In this document: one piece after another, positions 1-13,000 of the stretch
How positions within the stretch are numbered: the first letter of the stretch is position 1
Layout: each line of letters begins with the position of its first letter
Source: Gibbula magus
Lineage: Eukaryota; Mollusca; Gastropoda; Trochida; Trochidae
Direction: 5' to 3'
Assembly: GCA_936450465.1 (NCBI GenBank)
Contig: OW388294.1
Span: forward strand, 70,218,075 to 70,282,074
DNA: 64,000 nucleotides
Position numbers and translations under genes: made by a program
The notes under the pieces: generated by a model
The model's database searches: none
Told to the model about the DNA's origin: nothing
Seen by the model: only the letters and a program-made list of their open reading frames with translations

Positions 1-215
1 TATCAAATGGGTTGTCATTTGAAGGTTGTATTAATTATTGCTAAGGTTCATTATACATGGTGTCCAGAGTTGAAAGTATGGAAGTGTGGTATAGTGCGAC
101 ACGAGCATCAGTCAGAGTTGACAATCTATAAGGTTTGATTTATTTTAAATGGTTTGTCATTTGAAGTTTGTATCAATTATAGATCAGGTTCATTGGTGTC
201 GGGAGTTGAAGTTAA
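1..215. repeat. Diverged longer repeat unit (about 146 bp) around the 23-bp minisatellite
   Basis: The motif TCAAATGG-TTGTCATTTGAAG occurs at about 3 and again at about 149. The stretch GAGTTGACA...AGGTTTGATT...AAATGGTTTG at about 114-155 recurs at about 821-863 on the far side of the minisatellite. The 23-bp array therefore expanded inside one copy of a longer repeat. Confidence 0.6.
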
Positions 216-808
216 TATGTGTAAGTGTGTTCAAGGTATATGTGTAAGTGTGTTCAAGGTATATGTGTAAGTGTGTTCAAGGTATATGTGTAAGTGTGTT
301 CAAGGTATATGTGTAAGGGTGTTCAAGGTATATGTGTAAGGGTGTTCAAGGTATATGTGTAAGTGTGTTCAAGGTATATGTGTAAGTGTGTTCAAAGTAT
401 ATGTGTAAGTGTGTTCAAGGTATATGTGTAAGTGTGTTCAAGGTATATGTGTAAGAGTGTTCAAGGTATATGTGTAAGTGTGTTCAAGGTATATGTGTAA
501 GTGTGTTCAAGGTATATGTGTAAGTGTGTTCAAGGTATATGTGTAAGTGTGTTCAAGGTATATGTGTAAGTGTGTTCAAGGTATATGTGTAAGTGTGTTC
601 AAGGTATATGTGTAAGTGTGTTCAAGGTATATGTGTAAGTGTGTTCAAGGTATATGTGTAAGTGTGTTCAAGGTATATGTGTAAGTGTGTTCAAGGTATA
701 TGTGTAAGTGTGTTCAAGGTATATGTGTAAGTGTGTTCAAGGTATATGTGTAAGTGTGTTCAAGGTATATATGTGTAAGTGTGTTCAAGGTATATGTGTA
801 AGTGTGGT
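215..808. repeat. 23-bp minisatellite, about 26 copies
   Basis: The unit is TGTGTAAGTGTG followed by TTCAAGGTATA. It is highly homogeneous, with single-base variants (AAGGGTG, AAGAGTG, CAAAGTA) and one 2-bp expansion near 768. Units are contiguous with no spacers, so this is not a CRISPR array. Confidence 0.95.
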
Positions 809-939
809 ATACTTCTACATGAGTTGACAGTCAATGAGGTTTGATTCATTTCAAATGGTTTGTAAAGTAAAGACGGTAATGTATTTGTGGCTCATGGTTA
901 GGATAGTTCAAGTTTATCTAAATAATGTTCATGTGATTT

Positions 940-1086
940 GAGGTGAGGTGAGTTGACGTTTTATGCCGCTTTCAAGAGTATTACACCTATATCATGGCTG
1001 CTAGTATTATGGCAGAGAGAAACCCTGCAACACCATGTTGCTATATATTAAGGTGTAACCTGCGAGCATCGGCTGGAACTAGCGCA
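940..1086 (-). mobile_element. SINE-A fragment (tail and body, lacks tRNA-like head)
   Basis: Matches the full-length copies at 40297 and 60824: (AGGTG)n tail, GCCGCTTTCAAGAGTATT, GGCTGCTAGTATTATGGCAG, CCTGCGAGCATCGGCTGGAA. It stops at AACTAGCGCATG, so the tRNA-like promoter half is missing. Confidence 0.85.
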
Positions 1087-2150
1087 TGTAATTTGAAGTG
1101 AGATCCACAAACTAAGTATATACATGTTGGATGAACATAATCCACAGTCGATTGGCAATAAGGATCGACTTATTACAGATGGTGTTCAAAGTTACATTTG
1201 TAATTCAGTGGTGTGGTGTTACTTTCTAAATATTCTATCAACGCATATGTTTTATTATTTTGAAAAAATAAAATTAGTGAAAATACAGCGATTTTCATTT
1301 CACATTTTGCAAAAAAGCAAGATGGCGGACAATCAGTGACAGAACTTATACTTATTTAACTCTCTTCAATTAAACAATATCTTGTATCTGTTTGTCATGT
1401 TTTACGAGTTATTGTCCTAATGTTGTGAATAATATTAATTCTAATGACTCGTGTATAACATGACAGGTTGTTATTAAAATGGTATGGTTGTGATGCATAC
1501 TAATAAATGTTATATATGGTGCTATTAAATATGTTTCATGTTTATGGTCTTGACAATTCCTGCCTTACATCTATCAAAGTGATTTGAATAATTACTTTTT
1601 AAATGTAGTTTTAAATCATTCAATTATTTTGTTTAAGAGCGCTGTCAAAGTGTTATTTTTTATTTTTTGAAGTTTGAAACCAACTTAGTTTTTAAAGATA
1701 TTTTTTTGGTTTTTGTAACCATAGAACCGTAACACACAGTTCCAGCAATTCAATTATTTGTGTTGATACAAGACTGGATTATAACAAAAACAGAAATACT
1801 AACTTTTTGTCAACAAGAACTGCAACTTGATAACTATGTTGTGTGAACTACATTGAATTATTAAACAACAAAAGTAAACAGTCAATAAATAAACATCACA
1901 ATTGAATTAAAAACTGAAAATGCAAAATTTTCTGAAATGTTATAAATGTTAAATGTTAGAAAAATGTTTAAAATAAAGTTTGAAAAGATTATCATATCTA
2001 TCAAAAAATTCAAAAAGAATAAAAGAAAAGACAAAATATAATTTTTTCTACAAATTCTAAGTTAAAACATTTGTACCAGAGATCAAACCAACATCAACAA
2101 ATATCACAAAACAAAACAACAATGTTAAAATAAAGTCAAATAAGCATTCA

Positions 2151-2572
2151 AAAACATCAAAATAGGTATGCATGAAATCCACGATGGTTGATGTTAAGTA
2201 TGGGATATTAAGTGTCAACAATAGGAGATGAACAGTTACAGGTCAAAGGTCGCTCTCACATCACCGAAAATATTTATGTACCTGAAGGGTGTGCCAGCAC
2301 ATTTGATATAAACATGAATGTCATCCCTAAATATGAGATGTTCGCTCCATTTTATTGCAGGAGGAGAGAAATTTATCGTTTTCACTGCTAGTTCCTGTCA
2401 CTTACACAAAATATAAATTAAAATGTACCGTTAAAAGCTTTAACATGTCATATAAAGGTACACTTATGGGTAAGATAAAATATAAACTTGTTTACACTAA
2501 ATGGCATTTTTATTTCTCTCTTCTTTTTTTTTCAACCATCGTGGATTTCATGCATACCTATTTTGATGTTTT
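2151..2572. repeat. Perfect 41-bp inverted repeat with 340-bp interior
   Basis: The arms are at 2151-2191 (starting AAAACATCAAAATAGGTATG) and 2532-2572, exact reverse complements as far as I can read. Their identity suggests a recent fold-back or MITE-like element, although no clear target duplication was seen. The interior carries AGGTCAAAGGTC at about 2239. Confidence 0.7.
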
Positions 2573-3870
2573 TTACAAATGTAATATCTTTTCAAATTAC
2601 AACCTATAGAAAGATGCATCTACTCCCTTGATTAAACTTTTTTGAATTTTTCAGTGATGAAATTTGTTGATTAAACAATTCTAAGACATTTGCATGACCT
2701 TCAGAGTTGTCTGCTTTTGGATGAAAATGAAAATTATGAAGCAATTTGAGACAAGACTACGTACCTTGTGAATTGATAGATGAATTTAGTCTTACATAAA
2801 TATATTGTAGATGGAATTATTCTTCTGAGCAAATGAAATTTTGTATTGTGGTAAATTTCCATCTCAAACTGACATGAATATCAGATGTCTGTCTATGCTT
2901 TGTACTTTTGTTGAACTTTGAGATGATACGTATTGCATCTGAGATATTTTATGTATGCTTCAGTTTGAAATCTTTTCAGCATTAGTATTATTTTTTATCT
3001 GTTTGTTCAAATACTTCTCCCGGGAAATTGTAAATACTATGAATCAGTCCCCTTCTCTTGATTTTATAATTATAATAACAAAAATCTCAGGAGATGATCT
3101 TAACCTTTAAGTACAGAAAAATCCTTCTAAATGCTCAGGGTGCTCTTAGTCCTACATTATTTTGTGAGTTTTGATAAGTTTAGGCTAAGGGAGCTCTTGC
3201 ATGTGGTTTATGTGAGTATTAGTGCTCTTACCTTATGGAATCTGTATCCTCTTCATCCTTGGGCAACCAACCTTCTTCTTGGTTTCTGTATTTTCATCTT
3301 TATCCAATCTAACGTATGTCTCAGGCTAACCTCATCTCATAATGAAGATAATTACATCTTTCATCTGTCTTCAATTCTCGTAGTATTTCTTTTCGATCTT
3401 CTTCATAAAGTATTTTCTCTATTCTTTCATCTGTCAAAACTGTATTGGTTCTTTATCCTTGTTGTAGCTGATTGTTTTTTTTTTTTATATATTTATCCAA
3501 GAACGTTTTTGTTTTGTTTTAGTCGCAGGTTTAATTTGGTGTATGAAATGATTTTCCTGAATATATATTTTTAATGAATACTGTCATGTGAGTAAAAGAA
3601 ACAGTTTCTCAACAATCAGACCAACTCATTCCTTTGGAAATTTGTATGCAAAAACATGACATTCCTTGATAAGATAAATCAAGACAGATAATTTTCATAT
3701 TGAATCTTTTTCATTACCAATACATGGTCTGATTGTTTGATTCAACTTTCCTGGTTAACTAAAGGCATTCAAAATAAGTAACAAACACAAAGAACAAAGG
3801 TTTGATCTCTGGTAACAACACAGAAGGAAACATAGAGGAAGCATAAAGAATAAAGGAAAAAGCGTATTAC

Positions 3871-4007
3871 CTTTGGGTCGACTGTCTTGTTCTCCTCATC
3901 CTCCTCATCCATCTCGAAGTAGAGTTCTGACTTGGTGATGGACACTGTCCCGGACACAGCTACACCTGGAGCCAGCAGCTTGCACGGGGTTGATAAGGCA
4001 ACTGGAC
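3871..4007 (-). CDS. NBEA: NBEA exon 36: first strands of the PH-BEACH domain
   Basis: 137 nt, phase 1 to 0. The acceptor is tctag before GTCCAG and the donor is AAG|GTAATACG. It encodes [40 protein letters not shown] and KTVDPK. The human counterpart is [37 protein letters not shown]...IDTK. The next exon (human VLAYTEGLHGKWMF...) was not found in bases 1-3870. Confidence 0.96.
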
Positions 4008-7000
4008 CTAGAATAAAACAGAAAGTTATAAACTCTTTTTTCAAGTGTGCAAATACAAATAGGATCTCCTCTGAAAAACCTTCATAAACCTTCTGAAAGT
4101 CAACAATCTACCCCACAAAGACTTTCATGAGACCTCTTGAAGTCAAGAATTTTGTCTGAAAGACCTCCATGAAACATCTTGAAGTCAAGAAACTCCTCTG
4201 AAAGACCTTCATAAGCCTTCTTGAGGTCAATGGTCTTCCATGAAAATCCTTAATGAACCTTCTTAAAGTCAATAACCTCCACTGAAAAATCTATGAGTCT
4301 CCCTTGAAACATATTCATAAGACTTCTTGAAGTCAAAGAGTTTCCTCTGAAAGACGTTCATGAGACTTCAGGACATTAATGACCTTCATGAGACAATATG
4401 TCCCCTGAAAAACAATCTTTCAACCAAGTGAAGAACATCATAACTCCTCCATGCAATAAATACCCTGTGAAGTCTTTTAAAGTTATAAACAAGGATAAGA
4501 ACGGTAATTTCATTTATTTTTTCTATCATGACAAGTAAAAGCCTTCTGGCAGTACAACCATTAAAACATTGGCCTCTCATTTTGATGAGAGATAACGTAA
4601 GTGATAATATATTTGAAACACAAACACCTGTACAAACAACCATGAATTCAACCTAATTGCCTTAAACTAAACAAGAGCTACGGCATGTTGGCACTGACCT
4701 GAGAAGTCCTGATCGAACTCCTTCTCCTCCATGAGAAGTTCCTCGTCTGTGTAGTCCGTCGTGGTCTGTGACTTCTTCAGGGAGGACAGGTGGGTGTGGA
4801 GGGCATCGCGCGCTTGGTTTATTGCATCTTCTGTAGCACCTGCAATATTTACTACAAATGTCAAAAGAACTATTTCTTGATATTTCTCATTCAGATACCA
4901 CCTCCATTAGTGGTCATATATTTTATTTTGGACATTACCTTGATTATGCATGCATAAGTTAGAAAACTATTCTGACATTAACATAACTACAGATGTATTA
5001 TCATTATCATAACCTTGTTATCTTTCTGCATGTTAATAAGGTCATATGAATAATATTAGAAAGATTGATGACCTTCTGTGATCAGGTGAATATTTGAATG
5101 AATTCATAAATTCCATTCTGCAAACTTCACAAAGAATTGGAACACATTTCTGAAGGAGAACTACAATTTCATAGTAGAAGACAGAGAATTGCTTTGATCC
5201 ACTCACCATGTTCGAGAGCTGCCTTGAGAGTAGCCTCAGGATGGCTAGACCCAAGAGGGTTGCGGATGAGACGTCGCCGCCGCCGAGAGTCATCCTCCCA
5301 AACATCTAGCTTCCAGAACTCTTGTTTCCTGGAGACAGTAGAGATCAGGATAGAGAATGGATTGGATTGAATTTGACTAGATTGTAGGTGCTAAACATAT
5401 TACTCAACTTGCAATTACTTTGATCCAGTGATCGAGGGAAATCAAAGCACCTTTGAGCACAGAGCTGGATATTGGTGCTATATAAGTGTTTCTTGCTATT
5501 TATTTAAGTACGTATAACACATATTTGAACTTTCACACATTATTTCTTTTATAAAAATGTCAATTTCTGATTGAGAATGAAAACTTTTGTGATTTCGTTG
5601 GATTTCTTTATTTTAGGTTAGGCTATATATACTGTAATTGTATGAACAAATTTAACACATTTTATCTGCAAATCATAGTTATTCATTACTCCGTTGTTAG
5701 TGTGAACAAGGAGTTTCAGTGATCTATTGGCTATGAAGTATAATTTTGACACAATGAGGTTTCCTTCCTCACATGTTGATGATTAGAACTGACCGTTTGT
5801 TCTTGTCTCCCCAGGCTCCATGCTTGTTGGTGAGGATGTTGACCACCTTCTCCTTCAGCTTGACCGAGAGGGCGTGATCTCGTCGCTTGGCGGATGTGAT
5901 CAGATGGTCACACAGCTTCTCTTCATCTTTACGGTCCACCGTCGTTTGGGCACACAGTGACTGCAATGGAGAGGACAATTCTAGAAACTCATCAAATAAT
6001 GTATACAAAGGCCAATTCGTCCAAGGATACTTCGTGAACATCACATTCTCTGTTCTTGCTATTTAATGTTATGATATCACCTGTATGGTGGAGGACATGG
6101 TCTATGGTTGACTTCTTCATTGTAATGAATGTGATCTGCTTCATGGATCATGGGTTCTCTCCTTATTTCATACACTAGTATCACCACTGAAATGTTGCAT
6201 TAATTTCAATAAATTAATATCCAAAGACCATGTCCTTTTGTACATCAGTAAGAAGATGGTCTGTACAGACCATAACTTTGAGCTATCGGCAATACATGTT
6301 AGTAATTTGAACTTATTCTGTCCAAAACCTAGCATGCTAGAAACCTTCCCTGGTACACAGATATGGGAAAAGAGACAAGTCATCTTCAACTTGGTTTCAG
6401 AGAATTGTTTTTGCAAAGTAGGATGAATGACATATTCTCACCTCAAACTCTGCGTGTTTCTGGACATCTTCTGCTCTCATTCTGTTCAGGATAAACTCAG
6501 CCTCGTTGGCAACTCTCACGATGTGGTCGCGTGTTGCATGAGCCAACAGTCTGCAATGCAAAAATAATTGTCACTTGTGAAAGATTACTTTCATATTTAG
6601 ATTAACAAGTGTTTGCCACTAACATGGCAATGTCCCCCGCCGGTGACATTGAGCTAGTAAGACACATCATTGGAGCTACTTGGGTTCATGATATATCGTG
6701 TTAATAAGAGTTCTAAAAGTGGTCAAAGTGTTGTGGTGACCTTGAAAATAAGGTCAAGGTCACCAAATCGACTGGCGTCCGCGTCATCCTCCAATGTAGA
6801 CTGACACCAAATTTGAAAACATTTGGTCCAACGGATCATAATAAATGGTGATAACAAGAGTTCGAAAAGTGGTCAAAGTGTTGTAGTGACATTGAAAATA
6901 AGGTCAAGGTCACCAAAATCCTCTGGTATCTGCGTCATCCCCCAGTGTAGACTGACACCAAATTTGAAGATTTTGAGTCCAACTGGTAAAGATATATATC

Positions 7001-10000
7001 GCGTTAACAAGAGTTAGAAAAGTGCTCAAAGTGTTGCGGTGACCTTGAAAATAAGGTCAAGGTCACCAAAATAAACTGGTGTCTGTGTCTTTCCCGAATG
7101 TAGGCTGACAACTAATTTGAAGACTTTGGATGCAATGTTTCATGAGATATCGCCTTAACAAGAGTTCAAAAAGTGGTCAAAGTGTCGTGGTGACCTTGAA
7201 AATAAGACCAAGGTCACCAAAATTGACTGGTGTCTGCGTCTTCCCACAATGTAGGCAGACATGAAATTTGAAGACTTTGGATGCAACGCTTCATAAGATA
7301 TCGCGTAAACAAGAAATGTGATGTACGTACGGACGGACGGACGCCGCTGAATACATAGTCCCCCGTTCCGCGTTGCGGCGGGGGACAATAAGATAAATAT
7401 AAGTCAACAAGACAAGGTTAATGTAGCAAAAGAATTTTCAAGCTTTTGAAACATCAACATACAAATTTTGATGATACTTGGAGGGATTTATATTCCATTT
7501 CGTACGGACATACAGACATATGGACGGACGCAGCTGAATACTATATCCCCCGCTTCACGCAGCGGGTGATAATCAATTTTCATGGACTTTAAGTCTAAAA
7601 AGGCTCTAAGAAAAGCATGGATTCCATTGTGGATAGACATGATGTAAATCCAGGTTGATAATTAAGGGATTAAGCATTTATATTCTACTTCAAAATGCCG
7701 TCTTATGACTTTATAGGCCTCTGCAATCCTGCAAATAAAATATTATATATGTTCTTCAGATTGTTGTTGAATATGCACTGTTCGAAGTAATGAAAAGTAG
7801 GATTGACATGAAAATGAACGGACCTGCCCTCGTTGACGAGCTCGATGAAGGCCAGACCTGCATGTTTCTGGAGAGAGTTCTGCCACTCCTGGGAACACAG
7901 TAACATGACCAGCTCCACCACAGACGTGCTCTGCTTCAGGGTCACCAGACCTACAAGTGGACAGGAAACACTCTTGTACAGTCCTGCATATAGTTAATTC
8001 ATCTGATCTTGAGGTTTAAAGTTTAGACAGCACACAAGACCAGGATATCTTGTTTGTTTTCAATGGAAGTTCTTGATCCCGATCAATGATGATTTACAGG
8101 AAACCACTGGCAGGAACCAGGTTGCCTTCATGATTAACTTGAACATACTCACATAATTTACAAAATCTAATTTAATCATCATATTTTTCACAAGTTCAAA
8201 GACTTATGTGACTTGCTGGTCTTTGAATATAGTCTAATTTTTACCAGTGGCCTGTAAATAGGCCAGAATGGTATGAAATTAAATGATCAGCTTAAAAGGT
8301 TAAATCAAAGGCATACGTTCTATTCTCACCTCCAATAAGAAGCTCCTGTCCATGGGATCCTATCAAAGTCTTGGAGAGGAACGGTGCAAAATCAACAAAG
8401 ATCTCCCTCAAGAGTGGGGCCACAGATCCTAGCGCCCTCTCAAGGCGATCAGTGAGACTACCGCCCTCACCAGGGGGAGGTAACACATTCAGAGGGCCGG
8501 GGATATTGTTGGAGAGCTCCAGTTTGTCGGGTTTAGTTGTAGCCGTGTGATCCATGGTGCCTGCAGCTCCAGTCACACTGATAGATGATATAGGGATTGC
8601 TCCTCCATTGGCTGGACTGTCCGTCTTATCATCATCACTGACTTTACTTACAGCTGGGGATACTGCTGCTGCAGCTGCTGCTTCTGTTGGCTTCTCTTCA
8701 GCTGTGAATAGGAGAGAATACAAAGCTATCTCTGATTGTCTGAAATAAACCTTTCTGTGGTGGCAGGTTTTGTCAGTCTCCAATAACAAGTGTCATTGTA
8801 CTTGCCATTGTCTAACCTTGTGGTTGAATACATGCTAATATGGTTATTGCAAATCGGAAGCATTCAAAAAAGGTTAGTCAACTGTGAAACTATTTTATAT
8901 GACATGCAATCCTAAGTAAGACACAGCTTACAGTATTCATTAGAACTGCAAGAACCTAAGTAACTGTAAAACAATAAACGATGCAATTTAGCTGTCTCTT
9001 ACCTGGTTTCTCAGTTTCTGCTGGTACTTTTTCCGTTTCTTTTGGTGTTTCCTCCTTTTCCCCGGATTTCTGTTCTGACTTTGCTTCGGTTTCTTCTTTC
9101 TTTTCTTCAGATTTCTCCTCGGGTTGTTCTTCTCTCTTTTCTTCAGATTTCTCCTCGGGTTCTTCTCTCTTTTCTTCCTCTTTGGTTTCCTCCTCTTGTT
9201 TCTCCTCTGAACTTTCTTCTGTCTTTGTCTCTTCATCCTTCTTTTCTTCCTCATTTTTCTTAGGTTCTTCTTCTTCTTGGACTTCTCCAACAGGATCACT
9301 CCTTTCTTCAGTTTCTTTCTTTGGTTCTACAGTCTCCTCAGGTTTCTCCTCAGATTCAGGTGTATCCTCAGGTTTCTCCTCAGACTGAGGAGTTTCTTCT
9401 GACTTTGCTTCAGTTGTTTCAGTCTTTTCTTCCTCTGTCTTGACTTCAACAGTTTCTTCACTTTCCTTGACCTCATCACCTTTAGCTTCATCTGTGGAAG
9501 GAAAATAATGATTTATAAAGCAAACAAAATTATGTTAGATAATTTTGTCCAGAATCTTTAAACATATTTGTTTCTTTTTTTGTTGTGTGAAAAAAATACA
9601 TAACTGTCTCCACTTTACACGATGAATTCATCAATACTGTCTCTGTTCAGGATGTAAAATACAAAACTTAGTCCTACATTGCTGACATTCAATTTAGTTG
9701 CATTACGAAAATTTAAACAATAAGGAGATAATAAAAAAAATACCCTCACAGTATTGAATTATTTTTTGGAATAAATATATGATATACTGGTAGACAAAAA
9801 CAACATTTTCATATACAAACAAAGATGCCTTGATCTGTGCTGCATTTAAAATAAACAAATGTTCTTTATTTCAAAACATTTTGTTTACAATTTACATATA
9901 GACAATATTCCTGTGTCCAGTAAAATATCACATATATCTCATCTTTTGTCAGGGAAAGGCTAATAGTGAAGGGTAGTGAAGACATAGATATTTCCCTGCA

Positions 10001-13000
10001 CAAGATGATAGATATTAAACTTGAAATACAAAATATCAAATCTTTCAGCCCTTAGAAAATGATACAGGATACATAGAGCTAGAAGACATGTACCTTGTTT
10101 TGTATCACTATGTACCACAGCCTTGACCTCCACGTTAGTCGGACTAGCTTCATCACTGCTGGTGTTCACTGGGTCTTCCTGGCCTCCATTAGTGGCCGGC
10201 GCCTCACTCACTTCCTCCTGGGTTGTCTCCCCTTCCGATGTGCTCTCTCCTGGAATGGAGGAAAGAAGTTAAAAAACTATGAAAATTTATCAGGCTTTAT
10301 TTTTATTGAACTTAATTGTTTGAATTTAATTTTAAATACTAACGTAAACAAGACTCCTTTATAAACAAAGCAGATTTAAGCAACGTTAAGAGTTAATTGA
10401 CCTTCAAGTTTCAACAAGGGCTGAAAAGTTTTCTGGTTTTGGAAATGTTATAAATTATTACCAACAAATATGACTTTTATATAAATCATGCAAGGAAATC
10501 AACAATAATTAATGAACACTGAGTAGATGATAGACTAAATCTGTAAACTTCTCTGTGAAAAATAAAAATAACTTATAGCTTCACAATGACTTTCTTTTAA
10601 AAAAATAATTATAATTCAAAGCATACAATGAAACTTTGACTAAGCTACAGAAACATCAACTGAAATAGAAATCATAAAAATAATGGTAGTGCTGAAAAAA
10701 ACCCAGAAAAGTCTAATATGGCATGCCATAGTAAATATTAGGGTGCAATATGCAAGACTACAACAGTGTGCACGTGTTCATGCAGAGAGTGAGCACATGC
10801 AACAGATGGTGCACGTAGACAATATTACAGAGACAAGAAAGTTGGACAGAGAGAAACCTTGCACGAGGGTAACTGGCTCAACGCTACTAGAGGCCATCTG
10901 CGAGAGAATACTGCCGCCGTCATCCACTTCAATTCTCTCAATAGTGCCGCCACCTTCACTTTTGTCTGAACTCTCTGCTGAGTAGTTTGAGGGTGGGCCC
11001 TTTGTGACCTTTGAGTTTGCAGTTTGCATATGTGATGTAAGTATTTTTGTGATCTTCTCTCCATTTTGCGGACTGGTAAGCCCAGAAATGTTATTATCAT
11101 TGAGGAGAGGGACTGACGGGGATTGGAGTTTTTGCCAGAAGGGGTTTCCTTTGGAGGCATTCACAGGAGGAAGAGAGGAAAATGGGATTACATTAAAATC
11201 ATCACAAAGGTGAAGACAGAGTTAATTCATTTCATTTGTTTTATGAAATAGAGAAAAGTTGTTCAAGGAAAATTTTCAATACATAGGTACTAACACGACG
11301 GATAATCTGACGGATAATAGTCATTAATTTAACATATACAGTTTTACAAAAGAGTCAGACAATCTATATCATATGAGAATCTTCGGAATCGGTAAGTCAA
11401 ACTAACACCATCACCAAATGCCAATAAGACATTAATTAGAAAGATTAAACCAACACCCGAGACTCATGAATAACAGTGTGTGAAATGTTTGTAAGCTTGT
11501 CATTTTCCTCTGGTCCGAAATCTTTTTAATAGTGATTTTGTTTAATTTTGTCCTTTTTGTTACAAACAACATGATTTCAAGCAATTAACTTTTCAAATTA
11601 TTTCACACTGTGTTTGATATTTTCACAAATGTTCATAAGTGCTAAAACTTGTATGCCTAGGAGAGATAGAGCCAAGCCTCTACCAAGAAAAACCCAGAAC
11701 ATGGATAGATAGCATATAACCTACCATCCTTAACGGACGGGGAGTTGATGACTGATCGGGTGGGCGTGGCAGCAGGGCTGGGGGGTTCCAGGATGTCCCG
11801 GTATTTGGACACCATGAGGACGGACGAGAAATAGACGATGGCGAGCGCCAGGAACTGAGCCTGTTTGGTTTCCTCCTGTGGCGAATAAAATTGTTAAATA
11901 TAAATCTCTGTTTGTAAAAAGTATAGACTTCATTGTTTACATACTTTGTTTGTGTATCTAGGAAATTCAGTATTATATGAAATTAAGACCATAGTTTAAT
12001 AAGTTTATTATTAAATATAACATTCTAGATATTTAATAATTTTCTTGCCTTAATTCATTGAAAAGGATAACAAAAAATAAGATTCTCCAAAAATTTTAAA
12101 TAATTATTACAATCAAAATATTTCAAATCTGAATGAAATTTTCATTATACTTGATGTCAATTAGAGCATAAATGTGAATTTATAGCAAAATTTTATCAAT
12201 TTAAATAGAAATATTAGATGTAGAAGGTATTCCAGGATGACGATCTGTGTCTGGAGGCCCTGCAGAGGAAGGGAAATGTGCGTTGAGTAGGGATACATGA
12301 GACGAACAGGCGGACAAACAATATGTACGAGACTTTGTCACACAGAACTTCGCAGGAGATTGTTTTTTCCTTTGATGTTTCGTTTCTGAACGGCAAATAT
12401 GTAAAAATGTTAGATTTACTCATTTTAATGTTAGTCTTGAATTTCAGGCTATCATTTGCCAGCAGCCAATACTAGATTCTCTATAATTATGAGATGAAAA
12501 TCCTGTTAATTGGCCCCTCAGCATGACTTGCCACTAAATATTTAGCAACTACTGTGTTAAGATCAGTTATAATCTAAAGGCAAAGAAGCAACTAAAGATC
12601 TTTGGTAATTGCTCTATTCAGAGATACTTTATCATAGTGATATTTTACGAGAGCTTCAACTAGTTCAAAATCAAAGGATCTATTATATGCTTCAATGGTA
12701 ATGTTAACTAAAGTCAATCCATACATGAAAATAGTTGATAATTGATATACATGTTACTAAAAGGTACCAAATTATTACTTGAAGATCATAGGTTAACTGT
12801 CTGACAAAGTCTGTACACTTTAAGTATAGTCAACTAAATATACAGAGAATATATAGTCTATATTATGAAATTATATATAGTGAAAATAGAATTTAAATTA
12901 TTTTACAAATTAAATTCAGCTGATTTTTTAAACATCATTTAATCGTTAACAACAGCAATAATTTTCACAAAGATACAATGAATTAATTACTTATTAAAGA

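Larger units (their letters stand above)
1..3870. other. Intron of NBEA (3' side of exon 36), no exon seen
   Basis: AT-rich intron that runs off the left edge. It holds the 23-bp minisatellite, a SINE-A fragment and the 41-bp inverted repeat listed separately. A hydrophobic open frame on the plus strand at 3131-3574 has no recognisable domain and is not called as a gene. Confidence 0.7.

Noticed and set aside
215..808. CRISPR array
   Set aside because: Contiguous 23-bp units without spacers, in an animal intron. The same applies to the 56-bp array at 56390-59632.
3131..3574. Plus-strand 147-codon hydrophobic frame
   Set aside because: No domain, no start context, T-rich composition explains the Phe/Leu content; no splice or transcript signal.
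8981..9388. Plus-strand Ser/Phe-rich frame
   Set aside because: Exact antisense shadow of the Glu/Lys-rich NBEA exon 29.
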